From Pyronema omphalodes (taxonomy: Eukaryota > Ascomycota > Pezizomycetes > Pezizales > Pyronemataceae): a DNA stretch of 64,000 nucleotides. Positions 13,641-24,900 of the stretch are shown one piece after another. A program made the translations under genes and the position numbers. How positions within the stretch are numbered: the first letter of the stretch is position 1; every line of letters begins with the position of its first letter. Below the pieces are notes generated by a model. The model worked only from the letters and a program-made list of their open reading frames with translations. It did no database searches and was not told where the DNA came from. The stretch spans positions 496,001 to 560,000 of the forward strand of contig JAJJXM010000031.1 in the NCBI GenBank assembly GCA_024516155.1. Direction: 5' to 3'.

Positions 13641-15398
13641 CTATCGGCCTCTTCTCAAAGCGTCGACAGCTCTCTTCGCCATGGCAACATCCAAACCAAT
13701 CTTCAATCCCTGGTGCATTCCCATTTGCAATCCCTCTTTCAATCCTCCTTGTCTAGCATCCAAAACCTCCTCGACAACAATGTTGCGTTCAGCAGGAATA
13801 GGAAGAGTAACTACCTCCTCCTCCTCAGGTCTTGTGATGCCTTCAAGTTCCTCGTAACAAGGGGTACAGAAAACAAGTCCACAAACGTTGAGTAAAGCAC
13901 ACTGCCAAGCTTCTAGCAACCTGTTGTTTCCACATCGGTCACAACAGATGTTTGAATCGAAAGGCTCGTGTGGCCAACCTGCAGATCTGAGAGGACCGGC
14001 TTTGGGGAAGAAATGACCGTGCAAAACACAGTGGTGTTGGTATCTCTCACCCTCGATGGGTTGGTAGGTGGCGACGGGAATGACTTCATCTGGTAATGGT
14101 GCATCAAGAGCCACTCCGTAGTCGGAGCCACTGTCGGAACCGGAAAGGTAGCCTTCATCGTGGCGGTGGTAAAAAGGAAGGCCGAGGGACACACCACCGG
14201 TGAAGCTAGGGGAGGTGCTAAGAGGGGGGCTGATTTCTGCGCTGCGGTCGCTGGGAGTGGTGACAGTGACGACTGGTGCAGTTGCTTCCTCGATGGGAGA
14301 TGCAGGAAGAGGGATCGAAGCAGGAAGCTCGATGGAGACGGGCTCTTCGATGGGTTCGGGGGCGGTGATTTGCTCGACGAAATGGATGAGGACTCCACCG
14401 TCGCGAGCTCCGAGTTTGTTGGGCAGGTCGATCTTGGGGGTTTCGACAACCTTTTCGATGACAGGCTCGGGGACCTTCTTCTTTGGTCGGGGGGCATCGT
14501 CGATAAGCATCTCCGGGAGTGGTGCGGGAGGAATGCATTTCTTGAGGACGTCGACCGTGAAGAGGACCTTTTTGGCTTTCATGAAACGGTCGCGTGCTGA
14601 GGGCTGGTTCGCTTTTTTCGCTACTGGCTTTGGCGCGTGCTCGATGATGAAATCCGGGGAAGGTGGGTCGGCCGGGATGATGGGCTCTTCCTTGGGTAGA
14701 GCTTTCTCGACCGGCTTCTGAACTGGCACAACTGGCACAACTGGCACCTCCTCCTTTGGTTCCTCGGGCTTCATCTCGGGAGTAGCAGCAGGGGTCGGTA
14801 GAGGAGCAGGTACAACGGGCTTCTTAATGACCTGTTCAAGCTCTCCGAAATGTCTCACAAGCTGATCAACAAAACCAACATCCTCATCAAGCATAAAGCT
14901 TGCTTGTTTCTGAATCTCGATACTGCGTCGTCTGCTGCTCTCGAGTTCTGAGTCGGGAATATCGTCGGCCAATGGTTCCTCCGCAAACAAATCGGGAGTT
15001 CTTGCTGGAAGAGTTGTTTTTGGTACAGCGATAGTAAAGTAATCCTGCACCGGCTTTGGCTGAGGTTGTTGCACAGGCTGAGGTCGATGGGTATATTCCG
15101 GCTCTTCCCTCCTAACTGGTGTTGTCCTCGCTCTCGCAGTACTAGGTCTCCTCCTCTCCCTCGTTACATCGCGCTTATATTCCTCCTCTCCATACCTCTC
15201 AACCCAGCTTGGTCGTCTAGGGTGATCCCAAGTCTTGGCTTCCTTCTTTTCCACGACCAGCGATAAATCAAAAGGCTGGCGATCTTCGAAATAATTTGCT
15301 TTCCGTCCGTTTTCGAGCCACTCGCTGATACTCCTTGTTTCTCGTCGTAAGGTCCGCCGTACTGGCGAACTATAGCTGCGGGTTAGATACCCTTCCAT
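13641..15398 (-). CDS. Hypothetical protein with Cys-rich C-terminal module
   Basis: A single-exon gene of 585 codons from the ATG at 15398, which has a good fungal start context (CACCATGG). The frame stays open upstream to an ATG at 15641, but those 81 residues contain imprecise repeats of a GL-HS-AD motif and look untranslated. The body is basic and Pro/Glu-rich, probably disordered. Near the C-terminus lies a compact segment with HHC, HGH, CCDRC, a further Cys pair and CTPC, followed by a helical, Gly-rich tail with Met and Gln. The spaced Cys/His residues suggest one or two zinc sites, but they match no domain I can name. No signal peptide or membrane segment is evident. It stands alone between repeat deserts. 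Confidence 0.8.
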   Translation of the reverse strand: MEGYLTRSYSSPVRRTLRRETRSISEWLENGRKANYFEDRQPFDLSLVVEKKEAKTWDHPRRPSWVERYGEEEYKRDVTRERRRPSTARARTTPVRREEPEYTHRPQPVQQPQPKPVQDYFTIAVPKTTLPARTPDLFAEEPLADDIPDSELESSRRRSIEIQKQASFMLDEDVGFVDQLVRHFGELEQVIKKPVVPAPLPTPAATPEMKPEEPKEEVPVVPVVPVQKPVEKALPKEEPIIPADPPSPDFIIEHAPKPVAKKANQPSARDRFMKAKKVLFTVDVLKKCIPPAPLPEMLIDDAPRPKKKVPEPVIEKVVETPKIDLPNKLGARDGGVLIHFVEQITAPEPIEEPVSIELPASIPLPASPIEEATAPVVTVTTPSDRSAEISPPLSTSPSFTGGVSLGLPFYHRHDEGYLSGSDSGSDYGVALDAPLPDEVIPVATYQPIEGERYQHHCVLHGHFFPKAGPLRSAGWPHEPFDSNICCDRCGNNRLLEAWQCALLNVCGLVFCTPCYEELEGITRPEEEEVVTLPIPAERNIVVEEVLDARQGGLKEGLQMGMHQGLKIGLDVAMAKRAVDALRRGR

Positions 15399-16291
15399 GG
15401 TGCAGCAGATGGTGGGGAGTGTTGGAGGATCCACGGTGGGCGGGGTGGGCGTATATAACCTCCGCTTGGTGGGCTGGTGACACTCAACCGGGTAGAAAGG
15501 TCTGGTTTGGGGATGATGTGAGGAAGACTGCACTAAGCCTGAAGCGTAGATAGGATCTGCATATGAATGCACTAAGCCGCAAGTAGTAGTGGTGTCTGCG
15601 TGTGAATGAGCTAATCCCAAAGCGTGGGGGGGAATCTGCATGTGAATTCCTGCGTCTTGCAGTGGAATCAGTGGGGGGAGGAGGTGGGAGGGTGGTCGTG
15701 GCGTCGTCTTTGCTGGGGGTTGATCCGATAAATACAGTTCAGTCTCGGATAGTTATCGTTAAGGCGTGCGATATGTAGGTAGGTCTGTGGTATCGCTCGC
15801 AGCTATCGATGGTGTGTGTGTATAAATGTGTATATTTGGTGTGTGTGAGTGTGAGTGTGTGTAATAAAAGAAATTCGTAGACAATATTCGTGACAATGTT
15901 CGTGACAGTATTCGTGACAATAATCGTAACAAAACTCGTTGCTATGTGTATGTATCAAAACGTGAATTACAGATTCCAGATAAAAAAAACAACAACGGCG
16001 TCAGCTGGTTGACTTATAACTCCATTGAAGTTCCGACAGTCTGACCACGTTGTCCCAGCAAAAAAAAAATAAAAAAAGAAATTTTTAAAAAAAAGGAGAG
16101 AATCACCCGGCGGCGGCGCATAACGCTGCTATAGTGCAACAACTCCTTCCTCCTCCTGGTCCACAGCCGACAGACATTTTTCCGCCCTGTTCCAAAAAGC
16201 CCGGCCGTACCAGCAAGAAAAAAATTCTGCGGCCACAAAAAGCGTTTCGAACAACGCATCGAGTGACCCAGTGGCAGGAGTCGCAGGGGAT

Positions 16292-16312
16292 GGGGGGGGG
16301 GGGGGGGGGGGG
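16292..16312 (+). repeat. Poly-G tract (21 G)
   Basis: The second long uninterrupted G run of the window, with the same assembly and slippage caveats as the one at 11080. Confidence 0.95.
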
Positions 16313-16856
16313 CAGGAGGAGCACTCACCATACATACATAGACTCAGCAAGGTAAAAAAGACCAGACTAACCCGTTTTTGTCAGTTGTTGCAAGCGAATC
16401 CACCACGTCCACGTAGCGCGTGGGATCTCCCCACTTCACGGGAAACCGTGATGAAAAAGTGATGAAATCCATCCATCCAGACAGGCAGACAGACAGACAG
16501 ACAGACAGACAGACATCATCCAGACATGTTGGGAATGGTATGCATTTGCATAACCTGCAAACGAAGACTTGGCTGACTGGCTGGCCTGGCTGGCCTGGCT
16601 GGCTGGCTCTGTATGTATGTATTCGAGTCCACCATACCATACCACACATACAGTGAGCATGAGACTGGGAGGCAACCTATGTCATCAAGCAGTTCCGAAG
16701 AAAAAAACATGTATGTATGGCCTCGAAGGGCTGTTGTACTGTACAGTACACCATACATATGTACATTGGAGCCTGTAGTGTATACGCAATTATCGTAAGG
16801 TCCTCTACATAATATCCAATCTTCCCTGTTACGTGAAGGGCTGTCCTGTCATATCA

Positions 16857-17226
16857 TACAGTCGACTCGGGTTATAAGGGTACTATCTATAAGAATACCC
16901 ACTGTAGAAGGGTACCTGCCGCGGTCCCGACGGTTTTTGTATGGGAATTAAGGGTATCACAGTGTACTAGAATATCCTTATGAAAATGCCGAAAATTTGT
17001 ATGGTACCCTTATACAGTGGGGCAGCTGGTGATGTGGCTATAGTACAATTTGTGTGGCTATGGTGCAATTTGTGTGGCGCTAGGACTCCACTTACCTCCG
17101 CACTACCCCAGCTCTGTGCATCTCGATCAATCACTCGTGCCAAGCCTCTCGGTCTTTAAGAATATACATCATATAAGGGTACACCCTTTCGGTCCCGGCG
17201 TACCCTTATAGACCGAGTCGACTGTA
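16857..17226. mobile_element. MITE with Tc1/mariner (pogo/Fot1-like) terminal inverted repeats
   Basis: The element runs from CAG at 16859 to CTG at 17224 (366 bp) and is flanked on both sides by TA, the target-site duplication of Tc1/mariner elements. The ends form a 25-bp inverted repeat that begins CAGTCGACTCGG and ends TATAAGGGTAC, with two mismatches (positions 13-14). The interior repeats GGGTAC/GTACCC and TATAAGGG motifs several times in both orientations, so the transcript or single strand could fold extensively. There is no transposase frame, so it is non-autonomous. The CAGTCGA start resembles pogo/Fot1-type fungal transposons, which is an inference from memory of those ends. Confidence 0.85.
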
Positions 17227-17341
17227 TCATTACCTGACGAGTGAGCGAGTTGCGAGTTACGAGTTACGAGCTACGAGCGAACCCAAGAGCTAGCTGCTAC
17301 GTACTGCACCGTACATACGAACGTCGAAACTACAAGCCCTA

Positions 17342-17402
17342 CCCTGTCCTGCCCTGTCCTGTCCTGTCCTGCCCTGCCCTGTCCTGTCCTGTCCTGTCCT
17401 GT
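17342..17402. repeat. CCTGT/CCTGC pentamer array
   Basis: Roughly twelve tandem pentamers that mix CCTGT and CCTGC. Confidence 0.9.
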
Positions 17403-18073
17403 CTCGTTCCTCCATTCCTTCAAAAAACCCGTCTAACCCATCTATCTAACCCGATTAAACCCGTCCAACAAATCAAACAAGCCAATCAAACCCCCCCCCC
17501 CCCGCTAGCCCTAGTTTAACCGCTTCATGACGAAGCGAACAGGCGGAAAAAAAAAGGAACGGGAGACACAACGCAGCGGGTGGCCAGCCAGCCAGCAGTT
17601 TTCTTTTCTTTTCTTTTCTCCCCTCCCTTCCCTTCCCTTCCCAGTTCCCCGGTACCATAGGATCAGTGGATCAGGGGACTGGGGACCGGGAATCATAGGA
17701 CCGGGGATCATAGGCTCACAGGGCCGGGGATCATAGGCTCATAGGACCGGGGATCACAGGACCGGGGATCACGGGATCACGAGACATCAGAACATCAGAA
17801 CATCAGAACCATGGACATCAGGACCATGAACAAGAACTCAACGGGAGTCAGCAGCAAATAATGGTACAGGGCCCAACCAAGCCAAGATAAGCCCATCCAA
17901 GCCAAGGTAAGCCCAGCCAAGCCCATCCAAGCCCAGCCAAGCCAAGGTAAGGTAAGTCACCATACCTACCTACCATACCTACCTACCTACCATGAACACC
18001 GTTACAGTGCAACACAATGCAACAAGGCGAATCAACCGACGTTACACGTAACGCCTTGTAGCGCCGAGTTTTA

Positions 18074-18097
18074 TACAGTCGAACCTCTAGCTAGCTA
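18074..18097 (+). mobile_element. Solitary pogo-like terminal repeat remnant
   Basis: TA followed by CAGTCGAACCTCTAG, the same kind of end as the MITE at 16857 but with the AACCTC continuation seen in other pogo/Fot1-type elements. It runs into a short CTAG repeat. I found no matching inverted end nearby, so this is a broken copy or a chance match. Confidence 0.35.
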
Positions 18098-18287
18098 GCT
18101 AGCTAAGTATAAGTAATTACCTACCCACCCAGCCCTACCGACTATTTTCTGTTCTTTTTTTTTTGTTTTTCTGTTCTTTTTTTTTGTTTCTATTTTCGTC
18201 AAATACATAGACCGGGTGCATCATCATACATCATACACCCGATGTTTTATCATCGATTGTTGATTGTTGATTGTTGATTATCGATTG

Positions 18288-18752
18288 TCGATTATCTGTT
18301 GTTTATTTTTGACATTTTGACATCTTGACAGTTTGACATTTTGATCATCTGTTGTTTATTTTTGACGTATTTGACATTTTGACATTTTGACATATTTGAC
18401 ATTTTGACGGTTTGACGGTTTGACATTTTGACATTTTGACGGTTTATATTTGACAGTTTGGGAGGTGCAGCGACGGAGCAGTGGAGCGGTTAAAAAGAAA
18501 TTAAGGTATGGATGGATGGATGGATGGATGGATGGAAATAGATGATGTTTTGTAGTTTTATATATATGGTTTATATGGTTTATGGATTATGGATTATGGA
18601 TGGTTTATGGATGGTTATGGATTATGGTTTATGGATGGGTATGGATGGGTATGGATGGGTATGGATGGGTATGGATTATGGATGGGTATGGATTATGGAT
18701 GGTTTATGGATGGATTATGGTTTATGGATGGTTATGGATTATGGATGGCTAT
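18288..18752. repeat. TTTGACA, GGAT and ATGGATTATGG tandem repeats
   Basis: Three adjacent low-complexity arrays: TTTTGACA-type units to about 18470, a GGAT tetramer run at 18508-18536, and interleaved TATGGATGGG / TTATGG units at 18556-18752. Confidence 0.85.
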
Positions 18753-20752
18753 TGTGGACTCGAACTCATCAACTCAAGTCAACTGCTGCTACCAGCTGCT
18801 ACTGGCGGAGAGTCGAAACAGTGAACCAGTGAAACAACGAAACAGTGAAACACCAACCCACCAAACCACCAAACCGAAAACCACCAAACCATCGAAAAAA
18901 AGAAACATCAGCCCCGAAAACTAGGCAATTATTTCCTGTAATTATTTCCTGTAATTTGCGACGTAATTTGCGAAGTAGTTTTCGACGTAGTTTTCGACGT
19001 AGTTTGCGACAGTCATGGTGTACAGCTACCTTTCACATACTGCAGCCTGACTCGTTTAAATAATTTCCTCGCCTCGTTTATGTGATGTTTCTGAGGCGGT
19101 GTAGATATGATGTTTCTGAGGCGGTGTAGATATGGTGGGTTGGGTTGGGTGGGTTGGGTGGGTTTTCTGGGTAGACTTTCGGTTTTCATGGGGTTTCTGG
19201 GGAGGGGGTTTCTGCGGAGGAGGTTTCTGGGGTTTCTGGGGTTTCTGGGTTGTCGGGGTGTCGTTCATGGAGGGTTGTCGTTCATGGAGGGTTGTCGTTC
19301 ACGGAGGGTTCTAGTATTCCAATATCTTAATGTTCCCTATCATAATCATAATCATAATCATAATCATGATCGATCATGATCGATCATGAGCATGAGCATG
19401 AGCATGATCAACGGCAACGAGCCAATCAATCACCATCAGTCATCAACCACCATCAATCATTAATCACCATCAACCAATCACCATCAACCATCAATCAATC
19501 ACCAACAAACCAATCATCAACCACCATCAATCAATCAACCACCATCAATCATTAATCACCATCACCAATCACCATCAATCATCATCATTAATCAAAACCA
19601 ATCAGATTCAATCCGATCAAACTAAACGAATCAAAGCGGGGGTGACGTTTCTGGTGATGGTGCTGGATGGTGCTGGATGGTGGTGCTGGATGGTGGTGCT
19701 GGAAGTGGAGGTGCTGGAAGTGGAAGTGGAGGTGACCAGTGACCAGTAGCCAGTAGCCAGTGACCAGTTATATACCACCATACGTAGTACCGTTGTGCTT
19801 TAACGACGTATGTATGTATACATATACCCCCAGCCCACAACCCACAACCCACCGATATCCCACCATCCCACCATACCACCATCCCCCCATCCCACCGTGC
19901 CACCATCCCACCATCCCACCATCCCACCATCCCACCAACCCACCAACCCACCAAGTTCCGATTAATTAAGTCGATGTTGATGATTACTAATTACTAACTA
20001 CTGATCCCCCGGGAGTTTTGGGAATTACTCCTATTGGCGATTGGCGATTGGAGATTGGAGATAAGTATAAGTATAATATAAGTATAATTGATCGATGGAT
20101 TGATGGATCGATGGGGTTTGTTGCGTTGTGTTGTGTTGTGTTGATGGATTTTTTGTTTTCTAGATGTGTTTTATCCGTTAAATGAAATTTTTAATATAGA
20201 CCAATCATCAATCATCAACAATAATCAATAATCATGAAAGTTTCGGTAGTGTGGTAGTGCGGTAGTGCGATAGATCGGGTTTCATCAGATCGTCTAGACT
20301 ATCGCAAAACTATGGCAAAACCCTAGAAAAGCTATGACACACTGTTATGGCTATTATGAGTATCCTGTAGATATTATTTCAGCTGTTGTTCCAGGCTCTC
20401 AGGTTTTCAGGTTTCCAGGCTCTCAGGCTCCCAGGTTTCTAGGTTTCTGGGTTTTCGGGTTTCCAGGCTCCCAGGTTTTCAGCTAAGGAGGTCTGTCTGA
20501 TAGTTCAATATTGAGTGCTATATAAATCGTCAGTCATCAATTGTCAATTATCAATTGTCAAGCATCAATCAACAAATAAATCATATACTGTACCCCGTAC
20601 CCCGTACCACCATACCCCATACCCCAAACCTCATACCCCATACACAGTACCCCCACCAACTTCCCCCATACCCCATACCCACTTCCCCCACCAACTCCCC
20701 CCACCAACTTCCCCCACCGTAGCCGTCGATGATGCTATTGATACCATTGATA

Positions 20753-21020
20753 TAAGTCACATAATTCACATAAGTCATATAAGTCATATAAGTCATATAA
20801 GTCATATAAGTCATATAAGTCATATAAGTCATATAAGTCATATAAGTCATATAAGTCATATAAGTCATATAAGTCATATAAGTCATATAATTCACATTAG
20901 TCATATAAGTCATATAAGTCATATAATTCACATTAGTCATATAAGTCACATCCATTACATTAGTCACATGGGTCACATGAGTTACATGAGTTACATGAGT
21001 TACATTGGTCACATTAGTCA
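20753..21020. repeat. 9-nt minisatellite (ATAAGTCAT)n
   Basis: About twenty copies of a 9-nt unit, with variants ATTAGTCAC and GAGTTACAT towards the right end. Because the unit is a multiple of three it stays open on both strands, which yields artificial Ile-Ser-His and Tyr-Met-Thr frames. Confidence 0.95.
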
Positions 21021-21112
21021 CATGTCATATGCTTTAATAAATATCCGTTTTTTTATTTTTTTTATACCGCCCATCACTCGTGTCATCGGTTATCACTTGA
21101 TTTTGATTTTGT

Positions 21113-21345
21113 TTTTGCTGTTGCAGTGGTTTTGCTGTTGCAGTGGTTTTGTTGCAGTGGTTTTGTTGCAGTGGTTTTGCTGTTGCAGTGGTTTTGCTGT
21201 TGCAGTGGTTTTGCTATTGCAGTGGTTTTGTTGCAGTGGTTTTGTTGCAGTGGTTTTGCTGTTGCAGTGGTTTTGCTGTTGCAGTGGTTTTGCTGTTGCA
21301 GTGGTTTTATTGCAGTGGTTTTGTTGCAGTGGTTTTGTTGCAGTT
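21113..21345. repeat. 14/17-nt mixed minisatellite
   Basis: Alternating units GTTGCAGTGGTTTT and GCTGTTGCAGTGGTTTT that differ by a GCT insertion. The mixed lengths make all three frames cycle through the same peptide. Confidence 0.9.
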
Positions 21346-21985
21346 AAAATAACATCATAGCCCATGACACGAGAATACAAAAGCATCAGCCGCGGTGATA
21401 CCTCTATCAAGATACAAAAGTTGACTATTACCAGTGCCGCATTATTTAAGAATATTGAATCATTGAATAATTAAATCATTAAATCAAGTCACCATAGTAA
21501 TAAAGATCAATCACATACGAGCTACAAGTCACGAGTATCGGCAAATCATTCGTTACGAGGAATAGAAACCCTTCAATTTTTACTCCTCTTCATAAGGTAA
21601 ACCAAAACACAAAACAAAAGCATAACTAAAAAACAAACAAAACAAAAAACAAAACATCAAAAACAGTGGTATAAGAAAAAAACAAAACAAAAACAAAAAA
21701 ACAAACACAAACACAAAAGAAATCCAATATCCACAAGAAAGATATCTCTAAGAAAAAAGAAAGAAAAAAAAGTACCCCGCTCATCTAATCATAACCATAA
21801 ACCCTCTTTGATATCCAGAAAAAAAAAAGTATAAGAAAAAAAAAAATTGGAAAAAACCAACACCATAGAAAAATATTCCCATTATAACCCAAATTTTCAG
21901 CCCCTCTCATTTTTATTCTTCTTCTTCATAATCCATCATCTTCATATTTATCCATACTTCTCTTCATCTCATTTCATAACACCAT

Positions 21986-24900
21986 CTATGCGGATCCCTC
22001 CTTAGCTCCCTCGTACTTGTCCCAGTTGGCCAAAACCTGTCCAATCTTAGGAGAGTTGGTAAGGTTGTAAACCTCCTGGAAGTACTCCTTGGTCAAAGCG
22101 AAAGGCTTCGCGGTAACGTTAGGAATGTACTTTCCAACCAATCTAGAGGGGTCGATAGAGCTCTGAAGAATCTTCTTCTGCAAGAAGTTTCTGAAGGGCT
22201 TAACACCAGATCTCAAGAAGGTAGAGTGGAAAGGAACGTCGATTCCCTTAAGAGGGATAGTAGCCAAACCACGCTGGAGATCAATGGGCTTGGGCTTAGC
22301 CTCAGTCTGCTCAGCGCAACCCTGGATAATCTGGACAAGCTGGGCCTTGACCTCCTCCATGGACATCTTGCTCATGAGAACAGCAATGTCAATCTTCTGA
22401 ACCTTGAGGTAGTTCAAGACGTTGGTAAGGCAGTCAAGAGCGCGCAAGTCTCCAGCGCAGACGTACTGCTGGTCGGCAACGTTAAGGTTGACAATCTCCA
22501 ACAACCACTTGGTCTCAACAGCAATGTTGTCAACGACGTAGCGGAGAGCCTCCTCGTTGAAGGTCTTGGAGATACGAGAGGGGTTGACAGCGCACATGGA
22601 GTAGTTGGAACGTCCCTCGGCATCACGCTCGACGGCAACCTGCATGGTAAGACCACGGTAGAAGACGACAGAGACGAGAGACTCGATGGGCATGACCTCG
22701 GCCAAGGCGGCAAGGGCGGAGTACTCTCCCAAAGAGTGACCGGCAAAGACAGAGTCACGCTGGACAAGTCCACGGGAACGCATGTCCTCAAAGGAAGCCT
22801 TCTCCATAAGGGTCAAGGCAGGCTGGGTGAACTGGGTGGCGGACAAAAGACCGGAAGGAGAGCGGTAGGTGTAAGAGGTGGTGTTCTCGTCAATGTCCTT
22901 GAAGATCTTCTCAGACTTGGTGACTCCATCGGCTCCGACAGTCTCGAAGGTCATGGCCATGTAGTTCTGGCGGATGGCAATACCACGGGGTCCTCCAAAG
23001 TGAACAGTGAGCTCCTTGGGGTTGTTGCGGACAATGTTGGTGATAGCAAATCCTGTTCATGAATTAGTTAATGCATCATACCGAAGGAAGTCAGGATACA
23101 TACCGTAGTTGTCCATAAAGTGCTTGTCGGCACGGTCCCAGACATCGCGAGCGATGGGGGAAGAGTCGTACAAGTCCATACCCATACCCTGCTCCTGAGA
23201 TCCCTGACCAGTGAAGACGTAGGCAGAGACAGGCTGCTCAACCTCGGCCTCTCCAATGAGGACCTTCTCCTCGGTCTCAACGAGGAAGGACTCAACCTTG
23301 ATGATCTTGCGACCTCCAATCATACCAACGTGGTGGAGAACAGTCTTGACATCGTCGTTGGGAAGAACCATTCCGACAAAGTTGCAAGAGTAAGAACGGA
23401 CACGTCCAATGTTGTTCTCGGCAGCCCAGGTCTCAACGAGAGCACGGACGGCAGCAGAAGAGAACATACCATGGGTGATAGTTCCCTTAAGGTTGGCGTA
23501 GTTGGCAAAGGTGGGGGCAACGTGGATGGGGTTGTAATCACCAGAGACACGGGCGTAGGTCTCGTTGGAAGAAGGAGCGCGGATGATGAGCTCGGTCTTT
23601 CCGTTCAAGGGGATAGCATTGTCAAAGTTGATGGGCTGCTCAATGGAAGTTCCGTTGCGCTTGAGGTAGTCAATGACGGGGTTACCGTGAGACTGACCAG
23701 CGTTGTACTCAACGGTGGCGACCTGGATGATCTCCTTGGAGGGAAGCTCAAGCAAGACCTGTCCAGTAGTCTCAACAGAGCTGAAGACAGTCTGGTTCTT
23801 GTAGCGGACGAAAGAAGAGAGACGGAAGGTGAGGGTCTTGTTGAGGAGGTCAATGTCGTGAGAGTCATCCATGTGGAACCACTCCTTGGAGCGGAGGACA
23901 GCGACATCCTTAGCAGAGTTCAAGGAAACCTGCATGGGAGTCTCAATCTTGCGCTGGAAGGTGTTCTCGTAGTCGGTGTAGGTTCCACGGTACAAGAACT
24001 GGGAAGTGACCTCCATGACGGGGGCACCCTCACGAGTGATGGTACCACAGACCTCGACCATCTTTCCAGAGTCCTGGTTAAGGACAGCGTTGATCTGAGC
24101 AGTGGTGTTGACAACGTCATCCTTCTTGAGGGGCTCAGCTCCAGGGATCATGCGGAAGCTGTTGCTCAAGTGAACGAGGCGGAGAAGGTCTCCATCGATA
24201 GCCTTAGGGAAGATAGCCTTCATGATGGCCTTCCAACCGACAACAATGGCAAAGTCCATGGGGGCAAAGACGGTCTTTCCAGGGCGCTGAACGAAGGCCT
24301 CACCGTTGTTTCCAACAGCGTGGACAAAGTCAGCAATGTCCTGGGCAGTGACGGTAGACTCTCCACCCTCAAAGACATCGGTGACGCTGGCGTTCTCGTC
24401 CATCTTCTCATCTCCGAACCAGAGACGGTAGTAGAACTGCTTGATGCGGTCGTTGCGTCCCTCCATAACCTCAGCGATGGGGGCGTATCCGAGCTCAGGG
24501 CAGTACTTGAAGATCAAGGGCATTCCAACGGGCTTGCCCTCAGCGGTGCGCTCCTCAAGAAGAGTGATATGGATCTGTCCATCAACAAACTTGGCCTCAA
24601 GGGTCTTGGTGTAAGGTCCGCTGGGGTGAGTCTGGTCCTTCTTGGTGATGACAGTCTTGGTAGGGTCGTTGGGGTTGGAGATCTCAACAACAATACCGTG
24701 GGCAGGAGCAAAGACACGCTTCATGGGGTTGGTCTGGTACTTGTTACCCTGGACAAAGACATCAGTGGTGAAGAGGGCGTGTCTCCAAGAGTACTTGTCT
24801 CCAGCAAGAAGAGTCAACCAGGTCTCGGCGTCGGGAAGAGCACCCTGGGAAGGAGAAGAGGAGAGACGGTAGGTGGTCTTCTCCTCGTCCTCAGAGATGG

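Larger units (their letters stand above)
15399..21985. other. 6.6-kb repeat desert between the hypothetical gene and FAS1
   Basis: No gene is supported on either strand. Nearly every few hundred bases belong to a different simple repeat: GACA (16486-16514), CCTGT pentamers (17342-17402), TTTGACA (18288-18470), GGAT (18508-18536), ATGGAT/TTATGG (18556-18752), CCAATC/ATCACC (19403-19612), CCACCATCC (19850-19955). A MITE sits in the middle. The last 400 bases before FAS1, A-rich and then pyrimidine-rich, probably include its 3' UTR. Confidence 0.7.

Noticed and set aside
14160..14721. Plus-strand frames of 146-173 codons opposite the hypothetical gene
   Set aside because: Overlap the better-supported minus-strand gene and have low-complexity, antisense-type composition.
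20515..21360. 281-codon plus-strand frame rich in Ile-Ser-His, with a similar frame on the minus strand
   Set aside because: It is a read-through of the 9-nt minisatellite and the 14/17-nt repeat. Both strands and several frames are open simply because of the unit lengths.
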